NCBI RefSeq assembly: GCF_902859855.1
Contig: NZ_CADIKH010000030.1
Coordinates: forward strand, 28,767 to 92,766
Reading direction: 5' to 3'
Length of the DNA stretch: 64,000 nt
DNA from: Paraburkholderia humisilvae
GTDB lineage: Bacteria; Pseudomonadota; Gammaproteobacteria; Burkholderiales; Burkholderiaceae
Part shown: positions 26,951 through 37,700 of the stretch, piece after piece
How the letters are laid out: each line of letters opens with the position of its first letter
How positions within the stretch are numbered: the stretch's first letter is position 1
Position numbers and translations under genes: made by a program
The notes under the pieces: generated by a model
Told to the model about the DNA's origin: nothing
The model's database searches: none
The model's input: only the letters and a program-made list of their open reading frames with translations

Positions 26951-27059
26951 ATGCGCGGTGCTTAATGTGTGCGGGCGCGCGTCGCGCGCGGCACTTTGGA
27001 TGATGCGTGGTGCCAAACGTCGACAAGCGCGTCAAGGTTGCGCGACGGGGGAGGTCACA

Positions 27060-29156
27060 GTGCCCGCATTCCAGTCCTTGCGTTTTGCGATGCTCGCGTG
27101 CTGCGCGTCGGTGCTCGCATCCGGCTGCGGCAGCGGCAGTGACGACCACGGCCAGTCGATCAACGCGATGCCGAACTTCGTCGTGTCGAACAGCGTCACG
27201 ACCACCTCGTACGACGGCGACAGCGACGACCTGCTGACCGCCGGCCTCGGCAAGACCGGCCTCGCGGGCAACGCGCCGGGTTTTGCGAACCCGGCCGCGC
27301 CCACCACCGCCGAATTGCGGCGCCTCGCGATCTGGTCGAACTATCGCGCGCTGGTCGATATCACCGCGAACGGCGGCTATGGCCGCTTCTGGGGGCCGAA
27401 TATCGACCTGAACGGCAACGACACGCTAGGCGAAGGGAAGATTGCCGGCACCGAGTACCTCGCGTATGCGGACGACGGCAGCGGCACGCAGAACGTAACG
27501 CTGCTCGTGCAGGTGCCCGCGGCTTTCGATCCAGCCAATCCGTGCATCGTGACCGCGACGTCGTCGGGTTCGCGCGGCGTCTACGGCGCGATTTCGGCGG
27601 CGGGCGAATGGGCGTTGAAACGTGGCTGCGCGGTGGCCTACACGGACAAGGGCACCGGCAATGGCGCGCATGAGCTGACCACTAATCTCGTCACGCTGAT
27701 CGATGGCCGGCTCGGCAACGCGACCTTCGTTGGCACGCAAAGCCTCTTTACTGCAAACGTGTCGCCGGGCGTGCTCGCGAGCTTCAATCAGGCATTCCGG
27801 AACCGCTACGCGTACAAGCACGCGCACTCCCAGCAGAACCCGGAACAGGACTGGGGCAAAGACACGCTCGAAGCAATCCAGTTCGCGTACTGGGCGCTCA
27901 ATCAGCAGTTCGCCCCGCTTGTCGACAGCACGCATCACGGCGTGCGTTATCAGCCAGGCAGCATCACGACGATTGCCGCGTCGGTCAGCAACGGCGGTGG
28001 CGCGTCGCTCGCGGCAGCGGAGCAGGATACGCAGGGCTGGATTACCGCAGTGGTGGTGGGCGAGCCGCAGATCAACCTGAACATGTCGCCCAATGCGCAG
28101 GTCCTGGAAGGCGGCGTGCGGATTGTGTCCGCCGGCGCGCCGCTGGCCGACTACATCACGTACGCGAACCTGCTGCAGCCGTGCGCGGCGGCGGCGCCCA
28201 CGGTGGCCGGCGCACCGTATCTGTCGACGCTGCCGTTGACGACCACCCAGGCGATTCGGGCCGCGCGCTGCGGGTCGCTGGCCGGCAACGGCCTCGTGGC
28301 GGGCGCCAATCTCGCCGCACAGTCGGCCGATGCGTTGAACCGCCTGCATGCCGCCGGTTACGAGCCGGACTCCGACCTGCTGCATGCGCCGATGTGGGAT
28401 TCGCAGGCGGTCCCCGCAGTGGCGGTCACGTATGCGAATGCGTACACGAAGTCGAGCGTCACGGACAACCTGTGCGGTTTCAGTTTCGGCACCACCGACG
28501 CGCAAGGCAACGCCAGTGTCGCGCCGGCGATCTCACCGATGCCGAGCCTGTTCGGTGTCGCTAACGGCGTGCCGCCGACCAACGGCATCAACCTCGTGTT
28601 CAACATTTCGCCCACCGGCGTTGATCATCGGCTTGCCACCACCGATGCGAGCTTCACGGGCGCGTTTTGTCTACGGGGGTTGTGGGCGACCGGCGACGTG
28701 CGGATGCAGACGAACGTCAATGCGATTCGCGTGAATGCAAACCTGCACGGCAAGCCGGCGATTATCGTGCAAGGCCGCAGCGATGCGCTGGTGCCGGTCA
28801 ATCATGCGTCGCGCGCGTATCTCGCGATGAACAGCCTCGCGGAAGGCTCGAAGAGTCAGCTGTCTTTCTACGAGGTGACGAACGCGCAGCATTTCGATGC
28901 GTTTCTCGGCACTCCCGGTTTCGATACGCGCTTCGTGCCGTTGCACTACTACAACCTTCAGGCGTTGAACCTGATGTGGAGTCATCTGAAGAGCGGCGCT
29001 GCGTTGCCGCCGTCGCAGGTGATCCGCACCACGCCGCGCGGCGGCACGCCCGGTGCCGCGCCCGCGCTGTCGGTAGCCAGCTTGCCGCCGGTCGCGGCAA
29101 GTCCGGGTTCGAACGCGATCCGGGTGGTGGCGGGCACCGTCGCCGTGCCGCGTTAG
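27060..29156 (+). CDS. D-(-)-3-hydroxybutyrate oligomer hydrolase (lipoprotein)
   Basis: 698-residue alpha/beta-hydrolase-related enzyme that cleaves 3-hydroxybutyrate oligomers released from PHB into monomers. A GTG start at 27060 is favoured by GGGGAGG just upstream; the frame is open to 26844 but includes the preceding terminator. The signal sequence ends in a lipobox (SVLASGC), so the mature protein should be anchored to a membrane by Cys20 or nearby. The family core includes YDGDSDDLLTAGLGKTGL, a nucleophile-like SVSNGGGASLAAAEQD and IVQGRSDALVPVNHASRAYL, with a late His in NAQHFDAFL. Length matches the 3HBOH family of about 700 residues. It belongs to polyhydroxyalkanoate turnover; no phaC/phaA genes are in the window. 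Confidence 0.92.
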   Translation: MPAFQSLRFAMLACCASVLASGCGSGSDDHGQSINAMPNFVVSNSVTTTSYDGDSDDLLTAGLGKTGLAGNAPGFANPAAPTTAELRRLAIWSNYRALVDITANGGYGRFWGPNIDLNGNDTLGEGKIAGTEYLAYADDGSGTQNVTLLVQVPAAFDPANPCIVTATSSGSRGVYGAISAAGEWALKRGCAVAYTDKGTGNGAHELTTNLVTLIDGRLGNATFVGTQSLFTANVSPGVLASFNQAFRNRYAYKHAHSQQNPEQDWGKDTLEAIQFAYWALNQQFAPLVDSTHHGVRYQPGSITTIAASVSNGGGASLAAAEQDTQGWITAVVVGEPQINLNMSPNAQVLEGGVRIVSAGAPLADYITYANLLQPCAAAAPTVAGAPYLSTLPLTTTQAIRAARCGSLAGNGLVAGANLAAQSADALNRLHAAGYEPDSDLLHAPMWDSQAVPAVAVTYANAYTKSSVTDNLCGFSFGTTDAQGNASVAPAISPMPSLFGVANGVPPTNGINLVFNISPTGVDHRLATTDASFTGAFCLRGLWATGDVRMQTNVNAIRVNANLHGKPAIIVQGRSDALVPVNHASRAYLAMNSLAEGSKSQLSFYEVTNAQHFDAFLGTPGFDTRFVPLHYYNLQALNLMWSHLKSGAALPPSQVIRTTPRGGTPGAAPALSVASLPPVAASPGSNAIRVVAGTVAVPR

Positions 29157-29336
29157 GCGGGCTATTCATCGCGCATCGATTGCGCGTCGATGGAAGACTG
29201 TCGTTGCACGCCGATGCGCCGATGCGCATTTTTGACACGATGTGTGCTTCGCATTGACGCGCCGCTCGTGCGCCATGACACATAAATTACCCACGTGATG
29301 TCGTACCCTGAGATATCGGAATCGGAGTCGAGCACG

Positions 29337-29591
29337 ATGGACACGATACTTCTGCGGTACACCGACTTGCCGATCGGCGAACGGGCCGCTTTCGAACTGG
29401 TTTGCGCGCGGCATGGCTTCGCGCCCGCGCATTTCGATGTGACCGCAACGATCGATGCGCAGGACCCCGCGCAGAGCCAGCGGCTCGTCACAGTGCGCCG
29501 TGGCGGCTGGGCGCAGTCATATCGCGAAGGCAGCACCGGGCATTGGGTCCGCGAGTTCGAAACGGATCTGAACTGCCGTTTCTTCAAGTAG
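29337..29591 (+). CDS. Small conserved hypothetical protein
   Basis: 84 residues from ATG 29337 (GGAG nine bases upstream); an earlier ATG at 29298 would add 13 residues but has no ribosome-binding site. The sequence is compact and mixed (DTILLRYTDLPIGERAAFEL; VTVRRGGWAQSYREG; WVREFETDLNCRFF) with normal codon bias for this genome, which argues for a real gene. No motif is recognised; no signal peptide or membrane helix. Flanked by the oligomer hydrolase and a convergent permease gene. Confidence 0.65.
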   Translation: MDTILLRYTDLPIGERAAFELVCARHGFAPAHFDVTATIDAQDPAQSQRLVTVRRGGWAQSYREGSTGHWVREFETDLNCRFFK

Positions 29592-29705
29592 GCGTTCGTT
29601 CGGCGGCGCGCGCTCAGCGAAGCGCTTTGCGTGGCGCCTTGTAACGTTGAATGTGCAACGTTCGCATTCAACCGCGCGTCGCCTGTATGCGATGCGCACC
29701 CGCCA

Positions 29706-30494
29706 TCAGACCATCACCAGCTTGATGCCGACCGCGGTCAGCGTCGCGGCGAGCACATGCCGCAGCAGTTTCTCCGGCGCTTTCGCGGCGAGCAGGCTGC
29801 CCGCGACGATGCCCGGCAATGATCCCACCAGCAGCGACACGAGCAGCGACCAGTCGATCGACCCGAGCAGCCAGTGACCGGCGCCGGCGAGCAGCGTCAG
29901 CGGCACCGCATGCGCGATGTCCGAACCGACGACGCGCGAAACCGGCAGCGCCGGGTACAACAGCAGCAGGACCGTCACGCCAATCGCGCCCGCGCCGACC
30001 GAGGTCAGCGTGACGAGCGCACCGAGCACGGCGCCGGTCAGGATCGTGAGCGCGAGCGTGTTGCCGTGCGCGGGTGCTGGCCGGTGGCGCGCTGCGAACG
30101 CCGAGAGCTGCGGCCGGAACACCAGCGCGAGAGCGGTAATGAGGAGCGCCGCGCCGAGCACGACCTGAATCAGCACGCTGCCGCGCGGCGCATCCATCCC
30201 ATACCGATGCAGCAGAATCAGCGTGAGCGTCGCGGCGGGGACGCTGCCCGACGCGAGACGTAGTGTGACCAGCCAGTCCACCGAGCCCTTCATACCGTGC
30301 ACGAGCGTGCCGGTCGCCTTCGTCACCGACGCATACAGCAGGTCGGTGCCGACCGCGGTGGCCGGGTGAATGCCGAACAACAGGACGAGAATCGGCGTCA
30401 TCAGCGAGCCGCCGCCGACGCCGGTCAGACCGACCAGAAAGCCGACGAACAGGCCGGAGGCGGAGTACAGCGGTTCAATATGCGGAACAGACAT
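29706..30494 (-). CDS. Sulfite exporter TauE/SafE-family permease (TSUP)
   Basis: 262-residue inner-membrane protein with about eight helices in two repeated halves. The signatures are GLFVGFLVGLTGVGGGSLMTP at the start and the second-half counterpart LTSVGAGAIGVTVLLLLYP, followed by GSDIAHAVPLTLLAGAGHWL. The family exports or imports sulfite, sulfoacetate or other small organic sulfonates and anions; the substrate here is not evident. The start at 30494 (MSVPHIEPLYS) is based on homologue-like topology; in-frame ATGs lie upstream at 30527 and beyond. Divergent from rarD across 250 bases. Confidence 0.87.
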   Translation of the reverse strand: MSVPHIEPLYSASGLFVGFLVGLTGVGGGSLMTPILVLLFGIHPATAVGTDLLYASVTKATGTLVHGMKGSVDWLVTLRLASGSVPAATLTLILLHRYGMDAPRGSVLIQVVLGAALLITALALVFRPQLSAFAARHRPAPAHGNTLALTILTGAVLGALVTLTSVGAGAIGVTVLLLLYPALPVSRVVGSDIAHAVPLTLLAGAGHWLLGSIDWSLLVSLLVGSLPGIVAGSLLAAKAPEKLLRHVLAATLTAVGIKLVMV

Positions 30495-30744
30495 CGAGGT
30501 AATGACCCATCTCGGACGGCGGGCCATCGTTAAGATGGGCCGATTGCACCGGATCAGCGATTTCTTTGTGGAAATTGACAAGCTGGTGCGACGAAAGACT
30601 CGTATTGTCGCAAAACCGGCAACCTTGCGTGATGGATTGTGTGACTCAAAGCTTACAATACATGACTCGACACCTTGTTGAGCGCTTACCGTGGTCCGCC
30701 GCTGCCGCCAGGCCACGCCCCCGTTTCCCGTCCCGCTGATCACA

Positions 30745-31620
30745 ATGAACTACGGCGTCGCCTACGCGTTACTTGCCTTCACGATCTGGGGGCTCTTTCC
30801 CGTTTACTTCAAATCGCTGCATCAGATCTCGCCGCTCGAGATTCTTGCGCACCGGATGGTCTGGTCAATGCTGTTCCTGTTCATTGTGCTGACGGTGCGG
30901 CTGCAGTGGCGCTGGCTCGTACCCGTGCTGCGGGACCGGCGCCTGCTCGGGCGCTTCGCCGTGAGCGCGGCGCTGCTGTCGGCGAACTGGGGAATCTATA
31001 TCTGGGCGGTCAACGCGGGGCATATCGTCGAAGCGAGCCTCGGCTACTTCGTTACGCCGCTGATTAGCGTGCTGTTCGGCCTGGGCTTTCTCGGCGAGCG
31101 GCTGCGCGTCGCGCAGTGGCTCGCGGTCGCGATTGCCGCGGCCGGCGTGCTGTGGCTGACATGGGAAAACGGCCGGCCGCCATGGATCAGCATCTGCCTC
31201 GCGCTGACCTTCGGCGGCTACGGGTTGTTGCGCAAGACCGCGAAGCTCGGTGCGCTCGAAGGGCTCACGCTCGAAACGATTCTGCTGCTGCCGGTTGCGC
31301 TGCTGTATCTCGCGGCGCTATCGCTGCACGGCGACAGCGGCTTTGGCGCGGCGTCCACCGGCGTGAAGGTGCTGCTCGCGCTGGCCGGGCCGATCACCGC
31401 CGTTCCGCTGCTGCTGTTTGCCGCCGGCGCGCGCCGTATTCCGCTGTCGATGCTCGGTCTTTTGCAATACGTGACACCGACATTGCAATTGCTGATTGGT
31501 GTGCTGATCTATCGCGAGCCGTTCGGCGGCGCGCAACTGATCGGCTATGGCGCGATCTGGCTTGCGCTTGTCGTGTATTCGCTCGAAGGATTGACGCGCA
31601 TGCGGCTCGTGCGGCAATGA
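30745..31620 (+). CDS. rarD: RarD-type EamA/DMT transporter
   Basis: 291-residue protein with ten membrane helices in two EamA repeats. The start MNYGVAYALLAFTIWGLFPVYFK and HRMVWSMLFLF are diagnostic for RarD, linked in enterobacteria to chloramphenicol sensitivity and of uncertain substrate. Other family marks are SANWGIYIWAVNAGHIVEASLGYF and the C-terminal LGLLQYVTPTLQLLIGVLIY. The ATG at 30745 gives this conserved N-terminus; a frame open to 30691 does not. It ends 45 bases from a convergent LysE-type gene; the gap holds a G/C hairpin without a T-run. Confidence 0.92.
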   Translation: MNYGVAYALLAFTIWGLFPVYFKSLHQISPLEILAHRMVWSMLFLFIVLTVRLQWRWLVPVLRDRRLLGRFAVSAALLSANWGIYIWAVNAGHIVEASLGYFVTPLISVLFGLGFLGERLRVAQWLAVAIAAAGVLWLTWENGRPPWISICLALTFGGYGLLRKTAKLGALEGLTLETILLLPVALLYLAALSLHGDSGFGAASTGVKVLLALAGPITAVPLLLFAAGARRIPLSMLGLLQYVTPTLQLLIGVLIYREPFGGAQLIGYGAIWLALVVYSLEGLTRMRLVRQ

Positions 31621-31665
31621 CGACGCGGCGCGGCTGCGCGCCGCGCGCCGGACATCGCGCCGGGC

Positions 31666-32319
31666 TTACAGTGCGCGACGAATCTCGTTGACACCGAACA
31701 CCGCGAGCGCGATGCCCGCGACGCGGTCGACGATCATGCGCAGCCGTCTGCCGATTGCATGACGCGCGAGCGACACGACCGCGACCAGACAACACCACCA
31801 CGCGATCGACCCGCAGAACACGCCGAGCACCGTCGTGAAGGCGACGTCCGAGGCGAACGCGCCGCGCGGCGCGAGCGTCGTGAAGAGCGCGGCGAACATG
31901 ATCACGGTTTGCGGGTTGGTCAGCGTCAACAGCAGCGCGCCGCCGAAGGCGCGCATCGCGCCGGCGCGGCCGATCGCGGCGAGCTGGCCGTCGCGATTCG
32001 CGTCGTCCGCCTGAGCGTCGGTGTCCTCCGGCGTCTTTTGCAGCATCGTACGCAGACCGAGCCAAAGCAGGAACACACCGGCGGCGATATGCAGCGGTTT
32101 GTCATAGGCGAGCATGAACTGCGACACGCCGACCAGACCCAGTGCGGCGATCAGGCCGTACACGGCATCGCCACCCGCGATCCCCAGGCCAATCGCGAGC
32201 CCCGCGCGCGGACCGCCAGCGAGCGTGCGGCGAATGCACAGCATGCCCATCGGGCCGATCGGCGCGGCAACGGCGAGGCCCACGCCGGCCGCGGTGAAAA
32301 AGAGACCTGGGTTGAACAC
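31666..32319 (-). CDS. LysE/RhtB-family amino-acid exporter
   Basis: 217-residue inner-membrane protein with about six helices. AAPIGPMGMLCIRRTLAGGPRAGLAIGLGIAGGDAVYG matches the LysE family start (PGP/PIGPM motif and the conserved GDA), and LTLTNPQTVIMFAALF matches the conserved NPK/NPQ loop of helix 4-5. Such proteins export lysine, threonine, homoserine or similar. A GTG start at 32319 is supported by AGGAG five bases upstream; the frame open to 32478 is not preceded by any ribosome-binding site. Residues 95-125 form a longer charged cytosolic loop (TPEDTDAQADDANRDG). Confidence 0.88.
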   Translation of the reverse strand: MFNPGLFFTAAGVGLAVAAPIGPMGMLCIRRTLAGGPRAGLAIGLGIAGGDAVYGLIAALGLVGVSQFMLAYDKPLHIAAGVFLLWLGLRTMLQKTPEDTDAQADDANRDGQLAAIGRAGAMRAFGGALLLTLTNPQTVIMFAALFTTLAPRGAFASDVAFTTVLGVFCGSIAWWCCLVAVVSLARHAIGRRLRMIVDRVAGIALAVFGVNEIRRAL

Positions 32320-32941
32320 GGAAACTCCTGATAGCGATGATGTCCGCGAACGGGCTGCTGTGCGTGCCGACACGTATAAGCGGAAACGCAAGAGCATAGC
32401 GGCGCCGGTGCTAACCGGCAACGCGGGAATATACGGGCGTCGGCGCGGCGATGCGTGCGGCGACCTGAGCCACCGCACGCGTCATGACGTCCATGCCTGG
32501 CCGTTCGGGAAGCGATATTCGTCAAGCGACGCGGGCCGCGTTTCGATACTGTAGCGGGGCCGTTGCGAATCACGACCGCTCGACGAAGTGCTCGTGCGGA
32601 CGGTCGGCATACTTGAGCATACGGTCTTCAAGTGACGCCGACGCACAGGTGCAGTCGCACGGCGAGATGTGCCGCATCCGATCGCGAATCGGACGCGCGG
32701 ATCGGCCGCACCTGATGTTCTTTCGATGTCCGTCGAAGCGCGCCGCTGATCAGCTGCGCGGCACAATTTGCGTGTCCTTAATCTTGAATGACACGACGCT
32801 TCGGCAAATGAAGCGGCGGTTCGCGGCGGGTTCTACCGAAGGAATAACGCTTTGTCCCCGCGTGTTTTGACAGGCGAGTAGTGCCGTGTATCGGTCCGAT
32901 TCCGACGCGGCGCTTTCTGCTTGGCACAACAGGACACGAAC
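32320..32941. other. Intergenic region between LysE-type and patatin genes
   Basis: 622 bases between divergent genes with no supported coding region. Frames of up to 128 codons occur on both strands but have atypical codon use, no ribosome-binding site and no recognisable domain. The composition is slightly less GC-rich toward 32600-32900. No terminator, repeat or RNA structure is evident. Confidence 0.5.
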
Positions 32942-34630
32942 ATGGCAGAACAGCCATCCACACACACATCCCTTCACAACAAGCTTTGCGCGTGGACGCG
33001 CCACTTTTATCGCTGTGTTCAAACATGTGCGCGACGCGGCGCCAGCGCGTTGCTCGCGGTCGGCATGGCCGCCATGCTGACTGCCTGCACCGAGTACACG
33101 TTCACGCCCGGCGCGCCCAGCACCTATGTCAGCAATACCGCAGCCGCCGACCCACCCGCGTCGCAGCCGCTCGTCGGCGTAGCGATCTCGGGCGGCGGCA
33201 ACCGGTCCGCGCTGTTTGCATCGTACGTATTCGAACTGTTAGGAAGCCTGCCCGTTGCAGCACCGGCGGGTGCAGGTTCATCCGCGCAGCCGATCAGCTT
33301 TCTTGACACCGTCGGCCACATTTCGAGTGTATCGGGTGGCAGCTTCGCTGCGTCGTACTTCAGCATGAAAAGCATCGGCCACTACAGCGCGATGCTGACC
33401 GGCAGCACGATTCCCACGCCGTATGCGCAGTTCTTCGCGGATTTTCATCATCAGATGAACTTCAACTGGGAAGCGGCGCTGTTCGGTTTCAAGATCGTGA
33501 CGTTAGGCTCGAACGCGGAGGGCCTTGCGAAGGCGATCGATACGGAATACCTGCACGGCGCGACGTTCGCGGATCTCGACAAACGCGAGGCCTCCGGTGC
33601 GAGTCCGTTTCTGATTCTCAACGCGACGCACTACGATACCGGCCGCCGTTTCGTGATGACGACGATCCCGAGCGACGCGTTCTGCCTGAATACCGAGCAA
33701 CTCCTGCTGGACGTCGTGTATGCGCCCACCGGGCAGGAGAAGCATGTCGACGACAAGCACGAGGCGCAGTTGAGCCAATGCGACCGTAGCGATGCCTTGA
33801 CACCGGAGGGCTTCGACAGCTTCTGGAACCCGAAGCGGGAGTCGGTGCCGAGCGCCGCGCTGCCGCTCGCGCGCGCGGTCGCGACGTCGGGCGCGTTCCC
33901 GCTGGTCGTCGGTCCGATTGCTTATGAGGTGACCGGCGATCATGAGCTATTGCATCTGATCGATGGCGGGGTCGGCGATAACAGCGGTATCGAATCGCTG
34001 TTGCAACTGTTTCTGCGCGATCTGCTGAAGACCCGCTCGCACCGCGACCTGATCGTCTCGCTCGATGCCTCGCTGCCGTTTAACGCGTATGGTGCGACCA
34101 TCGCCGGCGACAAATCGCCGCTGTCCGCCTTTATCGACGACCCGACACGCGTATCCGACATTCAGGAAGTGCGCGCATCGTTGTACCGGCAGGACCTATG
34201 GAACGTGACGACTTACGCGGCGCGAACGATGAAGCAGTCCAATAGCGTGGTCACGCGGCTCGATATCATCGCGCTGAAGCCGGACGATCTGAATGTCAGC
34301 TCGCTGCGCATCGACACGCCCGAATGCCATACCCACTACGACGACGCGAGAGCCGTCAGGACCGCGGCGCGCGATATTCCGACCCGCTATCACCTGGACG
34401 CTTGCGACGCGGAACTGGTGCGCGTGGCTGCGTGCTGGAGCGTGCATCAACACGCACAGCAGATTCAGCAATTTTTCGATGCTGAGTCCGGGGGCCGGCG
34501 CCGTGGCTACGATGATTCGGGTGATGAGACCGACAGCGGACATGCCGATAGCAGCAACGGCCGCACGGGCATGCTTGATTCGCGGATCAAGCAGATGTGT
34601 CCGGAACTGGTCGCAAACCACGCACTGTGA
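32942..34630 (+). CDS. Patatin-like phospholipase lipoprotein
   Basis: 562-residue probable lipase/acyl hydrolase. After a basic N-terminus comes a signal segment ending in the lipobox MLTAC (about residue 50), so the enzyme is predicted to be a lipoprotein. The patatin fold shows the oxyanion loop VAISGGGNRSALFASY, the nucleophile elbow SSVSGGSFAASYF, and the catalytic Asp of the dyad in LIDGGVGDNSG. The C-terminus (about 510-550) is hydrophilic and low-complexity. ATG 32942 has AGGA upstream and precedes an alternative TTG-read start at 32921 being needed. It is followed by the terminator of the convergent RND operon. Substrate is unknown; phospholipid or lysophospholipid is expected from the family. 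Confidence 0.82.
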   Translation: MAEQPSTHTSLHNKLCAWTRHFYRCVQTCARRGASALLAVGMAAMLTACTEYTFTPGAPSTYVSNTAAADPPASQPLVGVAISGGGNRSALFASYVFELLGSLPVAAPAGAGSSAQPISFLDTVGHISSVSGGSFAASYFSMKSIGHYSAMLTGSTIPTPYAQFFADFHHQMNFNWEAALFGFKIVTLGSNAEGLAKAIDTEYLHGATFADLDKREASGASPFLILNATHYDTGRRFVMTTIPSDAFCLNTEQLLLDVVYAPTGQEKHVDDKHEAQLSQCDRSDALTPEGFDSFWNPKRESVPSAALPLARAVATSGAFPLVVGPIAYEVTGDHELLHLIDGGVGDNSGIESLLQLFLRDLLKTRSHRDLIVSLDASLPFNAYGATIAGDKSPLSAFIDDPTRVSDIQEVRASLYRQDLWNVTTYAARTMKQSNSVVTRLDIIALKPDDLNVSSLRIDTPECHTHYDDARAVRTAARDIPTRYHLDACDAELVRVAACWSVHQHAQQIQQFFDAESGGRRRGYDDSGDETDSGHADSSNGRTGMLDSRIKQMCPELVANHAL

Positions 34631-34686
34631 GTTGCCGCTGCGAGTTGAGTCTCTGATGCAATACGTGACGCGATACGTCGCCGCAT

Positions 34687-34720
34687 GAAAAAGGGCGCGC
34701 CACCCGGCGGTGGCGTGCCC
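34687..34720 (-). terminator. Rho-independent terminator of the RND pump operon
   Basis: Read on the minus strand, a 12-bp stem with one G-U wobble (34709-34720 with 34693-34704) and four-base loop is followed by CTTTTT. It lies 22 bases after the pump gene stop. Confidence 0.82.
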
Positions 34721-34741
34721 CGAACCTCAGCCGTTAGCTGT

Positions 34742-37700
34742 TCAGACGGTCTGCGCCGCCGCCCGATCGCGATGGTGATCCGCGCCGATAAACATATACA
34801 TGGCCGGCACCACGAACAGCGTAAACAGCGTGCCGATCGACAGTCCGGTAAAGATCACCAGCCCCATCGCGTTGCGGCCGGCCGCGCCCGCGCCCGACGC
34901 GATCACGAGCGGCAGCACGCCGAACACCATCGCCGCGGTGGTCATCAGAATCGGCCGCAAGCGCACCGCCGCCGCTTGTTCGAGTGCCTCGCGCTTCGAT
35001 TTCCCGGCGCGCTGCAACTGGTTCGCGAACTGCACGATCAGAATGCCGTGCTTGCTGACGAGCCCCATCAGCGTAACGAGGCCGACCTGCGTGTAGATGT
35101 TGAGCGTCGACAGCCCGATGTTGATAAAGATCAGTGCGCCGAACAGCGCCATCGGCACGGACACGAGAATGACGATCGGGTCGCGGAAGCTTTCGAACTG
35201 CGCCGCCAGCGCGAGAAACACGATGATCGTCGCGAACAGCAGCGTGACGACGAAGCCGCCGGACTCCTGCACGAACTGCCGCGAGAGCCCCGAGAAGTCG
35301 GCCGTATAACCGGACGGCGCTGCTTCGGCCGTCGCGTTGCGCAGGAAGTCGAGCACCTGGCTTTGCGACACGCCCGGCACGACGACGCCGGAGATCGTCG
35401 CCGAGTTCAGCTGCTGGAAGTGGTTGATCGATTCCGGCACGACCTGCTGCTTCAGATGGGTGACCGTCGACGCTGAAATCACGCTGCCATCCGGTGTGCG
35501 CAGATAGTAGTCGAGCACTTGCGACGGATTGAGCCGGTCCGTTTGCAGCACCTGCGGAATCACCTTGTATGAGCGGCCCGCGATCGAGAAGTAGTTCACA
35601 TAGTTGCCACCCAGCGCCGCACCGAGCGCCGCGCCGACGTCGGCTTGCGTCATGCCAAGCGACGCGACCTTGTCGCGGTCGACGAGCAGCACGCTTTCCG
35701 GCTTGTCGAGCTTCAGGTCGCTGTCGACGTAGAAGAACATCCCGCTCTGGTACGCCTTCGCCAGCACCGCCTGCGCGACTTCGTTCAGGTTTTCGAACGG
35801 CTCGGTCGTCGTGATCACGAACTGCACCGGCAGGCCTTGCGCGCCCGGCAGCGGCGGGAACTGGAATGCGGCGACACGCGCGCCGGCGATGCCGTTCCAC
35901 TTCTGCTGCAACTCCTGCTGCAGCTGCGTCGCGCCTTTCTTGCGCTTGTCCCAGGTCTTGAACAGCACGCCGCCGATGCCCTGGTTGAGCGTCGGCGCGC
36001 CGGTCAGCTGGAACATTTGCGAGTACTCGGGCAACTGCTTCGAGATATCGAACACCTGGTCCGCGTACGTCTGCATCTGCTGGATCGTCGCGTTGGGCGG
36101 CCCCTGGATCTGCGACAGCACGATCCCCTGGTCTTCCTGCGGCGCAAGTTCCGATTGCGACGTCATAAACAGGTACACGGTGCCGCCGAGCAGCAGCGCA
36201 CCCATCACGATAAATACCGGCCAGGTATCGAGCGTCGCATGCAGCAGGCGTCCATAGCCGCGATGCACGCGATCGAACTGGCGGTCGACGAAGTGCACGA
36301 AGCGGTTCGACTCCTGTTCGGCGGTGAAAAAGCGCGAGCACATCATCGGCGACAGCGTGAGCGCGATAATGCCGGACACGGTCACCGCGCCCGCCAGCGT
36401 GAACGCGAATTCGGTGAAGAGCGCGCCGGTCAGGCCGCCCTGGAAGCCGATCGGTGCGTAGACGGCAATCAGCACCACCGTCATCGCGATAATCGGCCCA
36501 CCGAGCTCGCGCGCGGCGATCAGCGCCGCTTCGAAGGGCGGCCGGCCCTCTTCCTTCATATGGCGGTCGACGTTTTCGACGACGATAATCGCGTCATCCA
36601 CGACGAGGCCGATGGCGAGCACCAGCGCGAGCAGCGTGAGCAGATTGATCGAGTAGCCGAGCAACTGCATCACGAAGAACGTGCCGATCAGCGACAGCGG
36701 CATCGCGACCAGCGGAATGATCACCGCGCGCAAGCTGCCGATAAACAGGAAGATCACGACCGTCACGATCAGCAGCGCTTCGACCAGTGTCTTGATCACT
36801 TCCTCGATCGACGTGTTCACGAAGTCGGTCGCGTCGTAGACGATGTCGCCGGTCATGCCGGTCGGAAACTGTCCCTGCAAGCCGGGAAACGCGGTGCGCA
36901 CGCGCCTCGCGACATCGAGAATGTTCGCGTCCGGCGCCACTTTGATACCGATAAACACCGAGCGCTTGCCAGAAAACGCGACGTTGAAGTCGTAGTTGTC
37001 GGCGCCGAGCACGACGTTCGCGACGTCTTCGAGACGGACGATCGCGGTGCCTTTCTGTTTGACCACGAGCTGTTTGAAATCGTCGACGGTATGCAGGTCG
37101 GTGCCCGCGTTCAGGTCGACGCTGACCATCTGCCCTTTGGTCGCGCCGAGCGTGGCCAGGTAGTTGTTGCTGCCGAGTGCGGTGAACACATCCTGCGCGG
37201 TCACGTTATGCGCGGCGAGGCGCGCCGAGTCGAGCCACGCGCGTAGCGCGAACTGCCGGCCGCCGAGCACTTCGGCCGTTTGCACGCCTTCGATCGAATC
37301 GAGCTTCGGCTTCACGACGCGCAGCAGGTAGTCGGTGACGTTATTGCTCGGCAGCACACTGCTGTAAAAGCCCATGTACATCGCGTCGGTGGTCTCGCCG
37401 GTCTGCACGGTTAGCACCGGCTGCTGCGCTTGCGGCGGCAACTGGTTGCGCACCGACGCGATCTGCGTGTTGATTTCGGTCAACGCGCGGTTCGAGTCGT
37501 AGTTCAGCCGTAGCGTGACGGTGATCGTCGATACGCCGGTCGTGCTGGACGACGACATGTAGTCGATGCCTTGTGCCTGCGCAATGGCTGCTTCGAGTGG
37601 CTGCGTGATAAAGCCGGCGATGGTATCGGCGCTCGCGCCGTAATACGCGGTCGTCACGGTCACGACCGCGTTTTCGGTCTGCGGATATTCGCGTACCTTC

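Noticed and set aside
26844..27059. N-terminal extension of the 3HB-oligomer hydrolase
   Set aside because: It contains the strong terminator of the BON gene, and a GTG with a good ribosome-binding site directly precedes the lipoprotein signal.
31621..31665. G/C hairpin between rarD and the LysE-type gene as a bidirectional terminator
   Set aside because: The stem is irregular and has no T-run on either strand.
35645..37246. 533-codon open frame antisense to the RND pump
   Set aside because: Shadow with repetitive RRH-type composition; the pump gene covers it completely.
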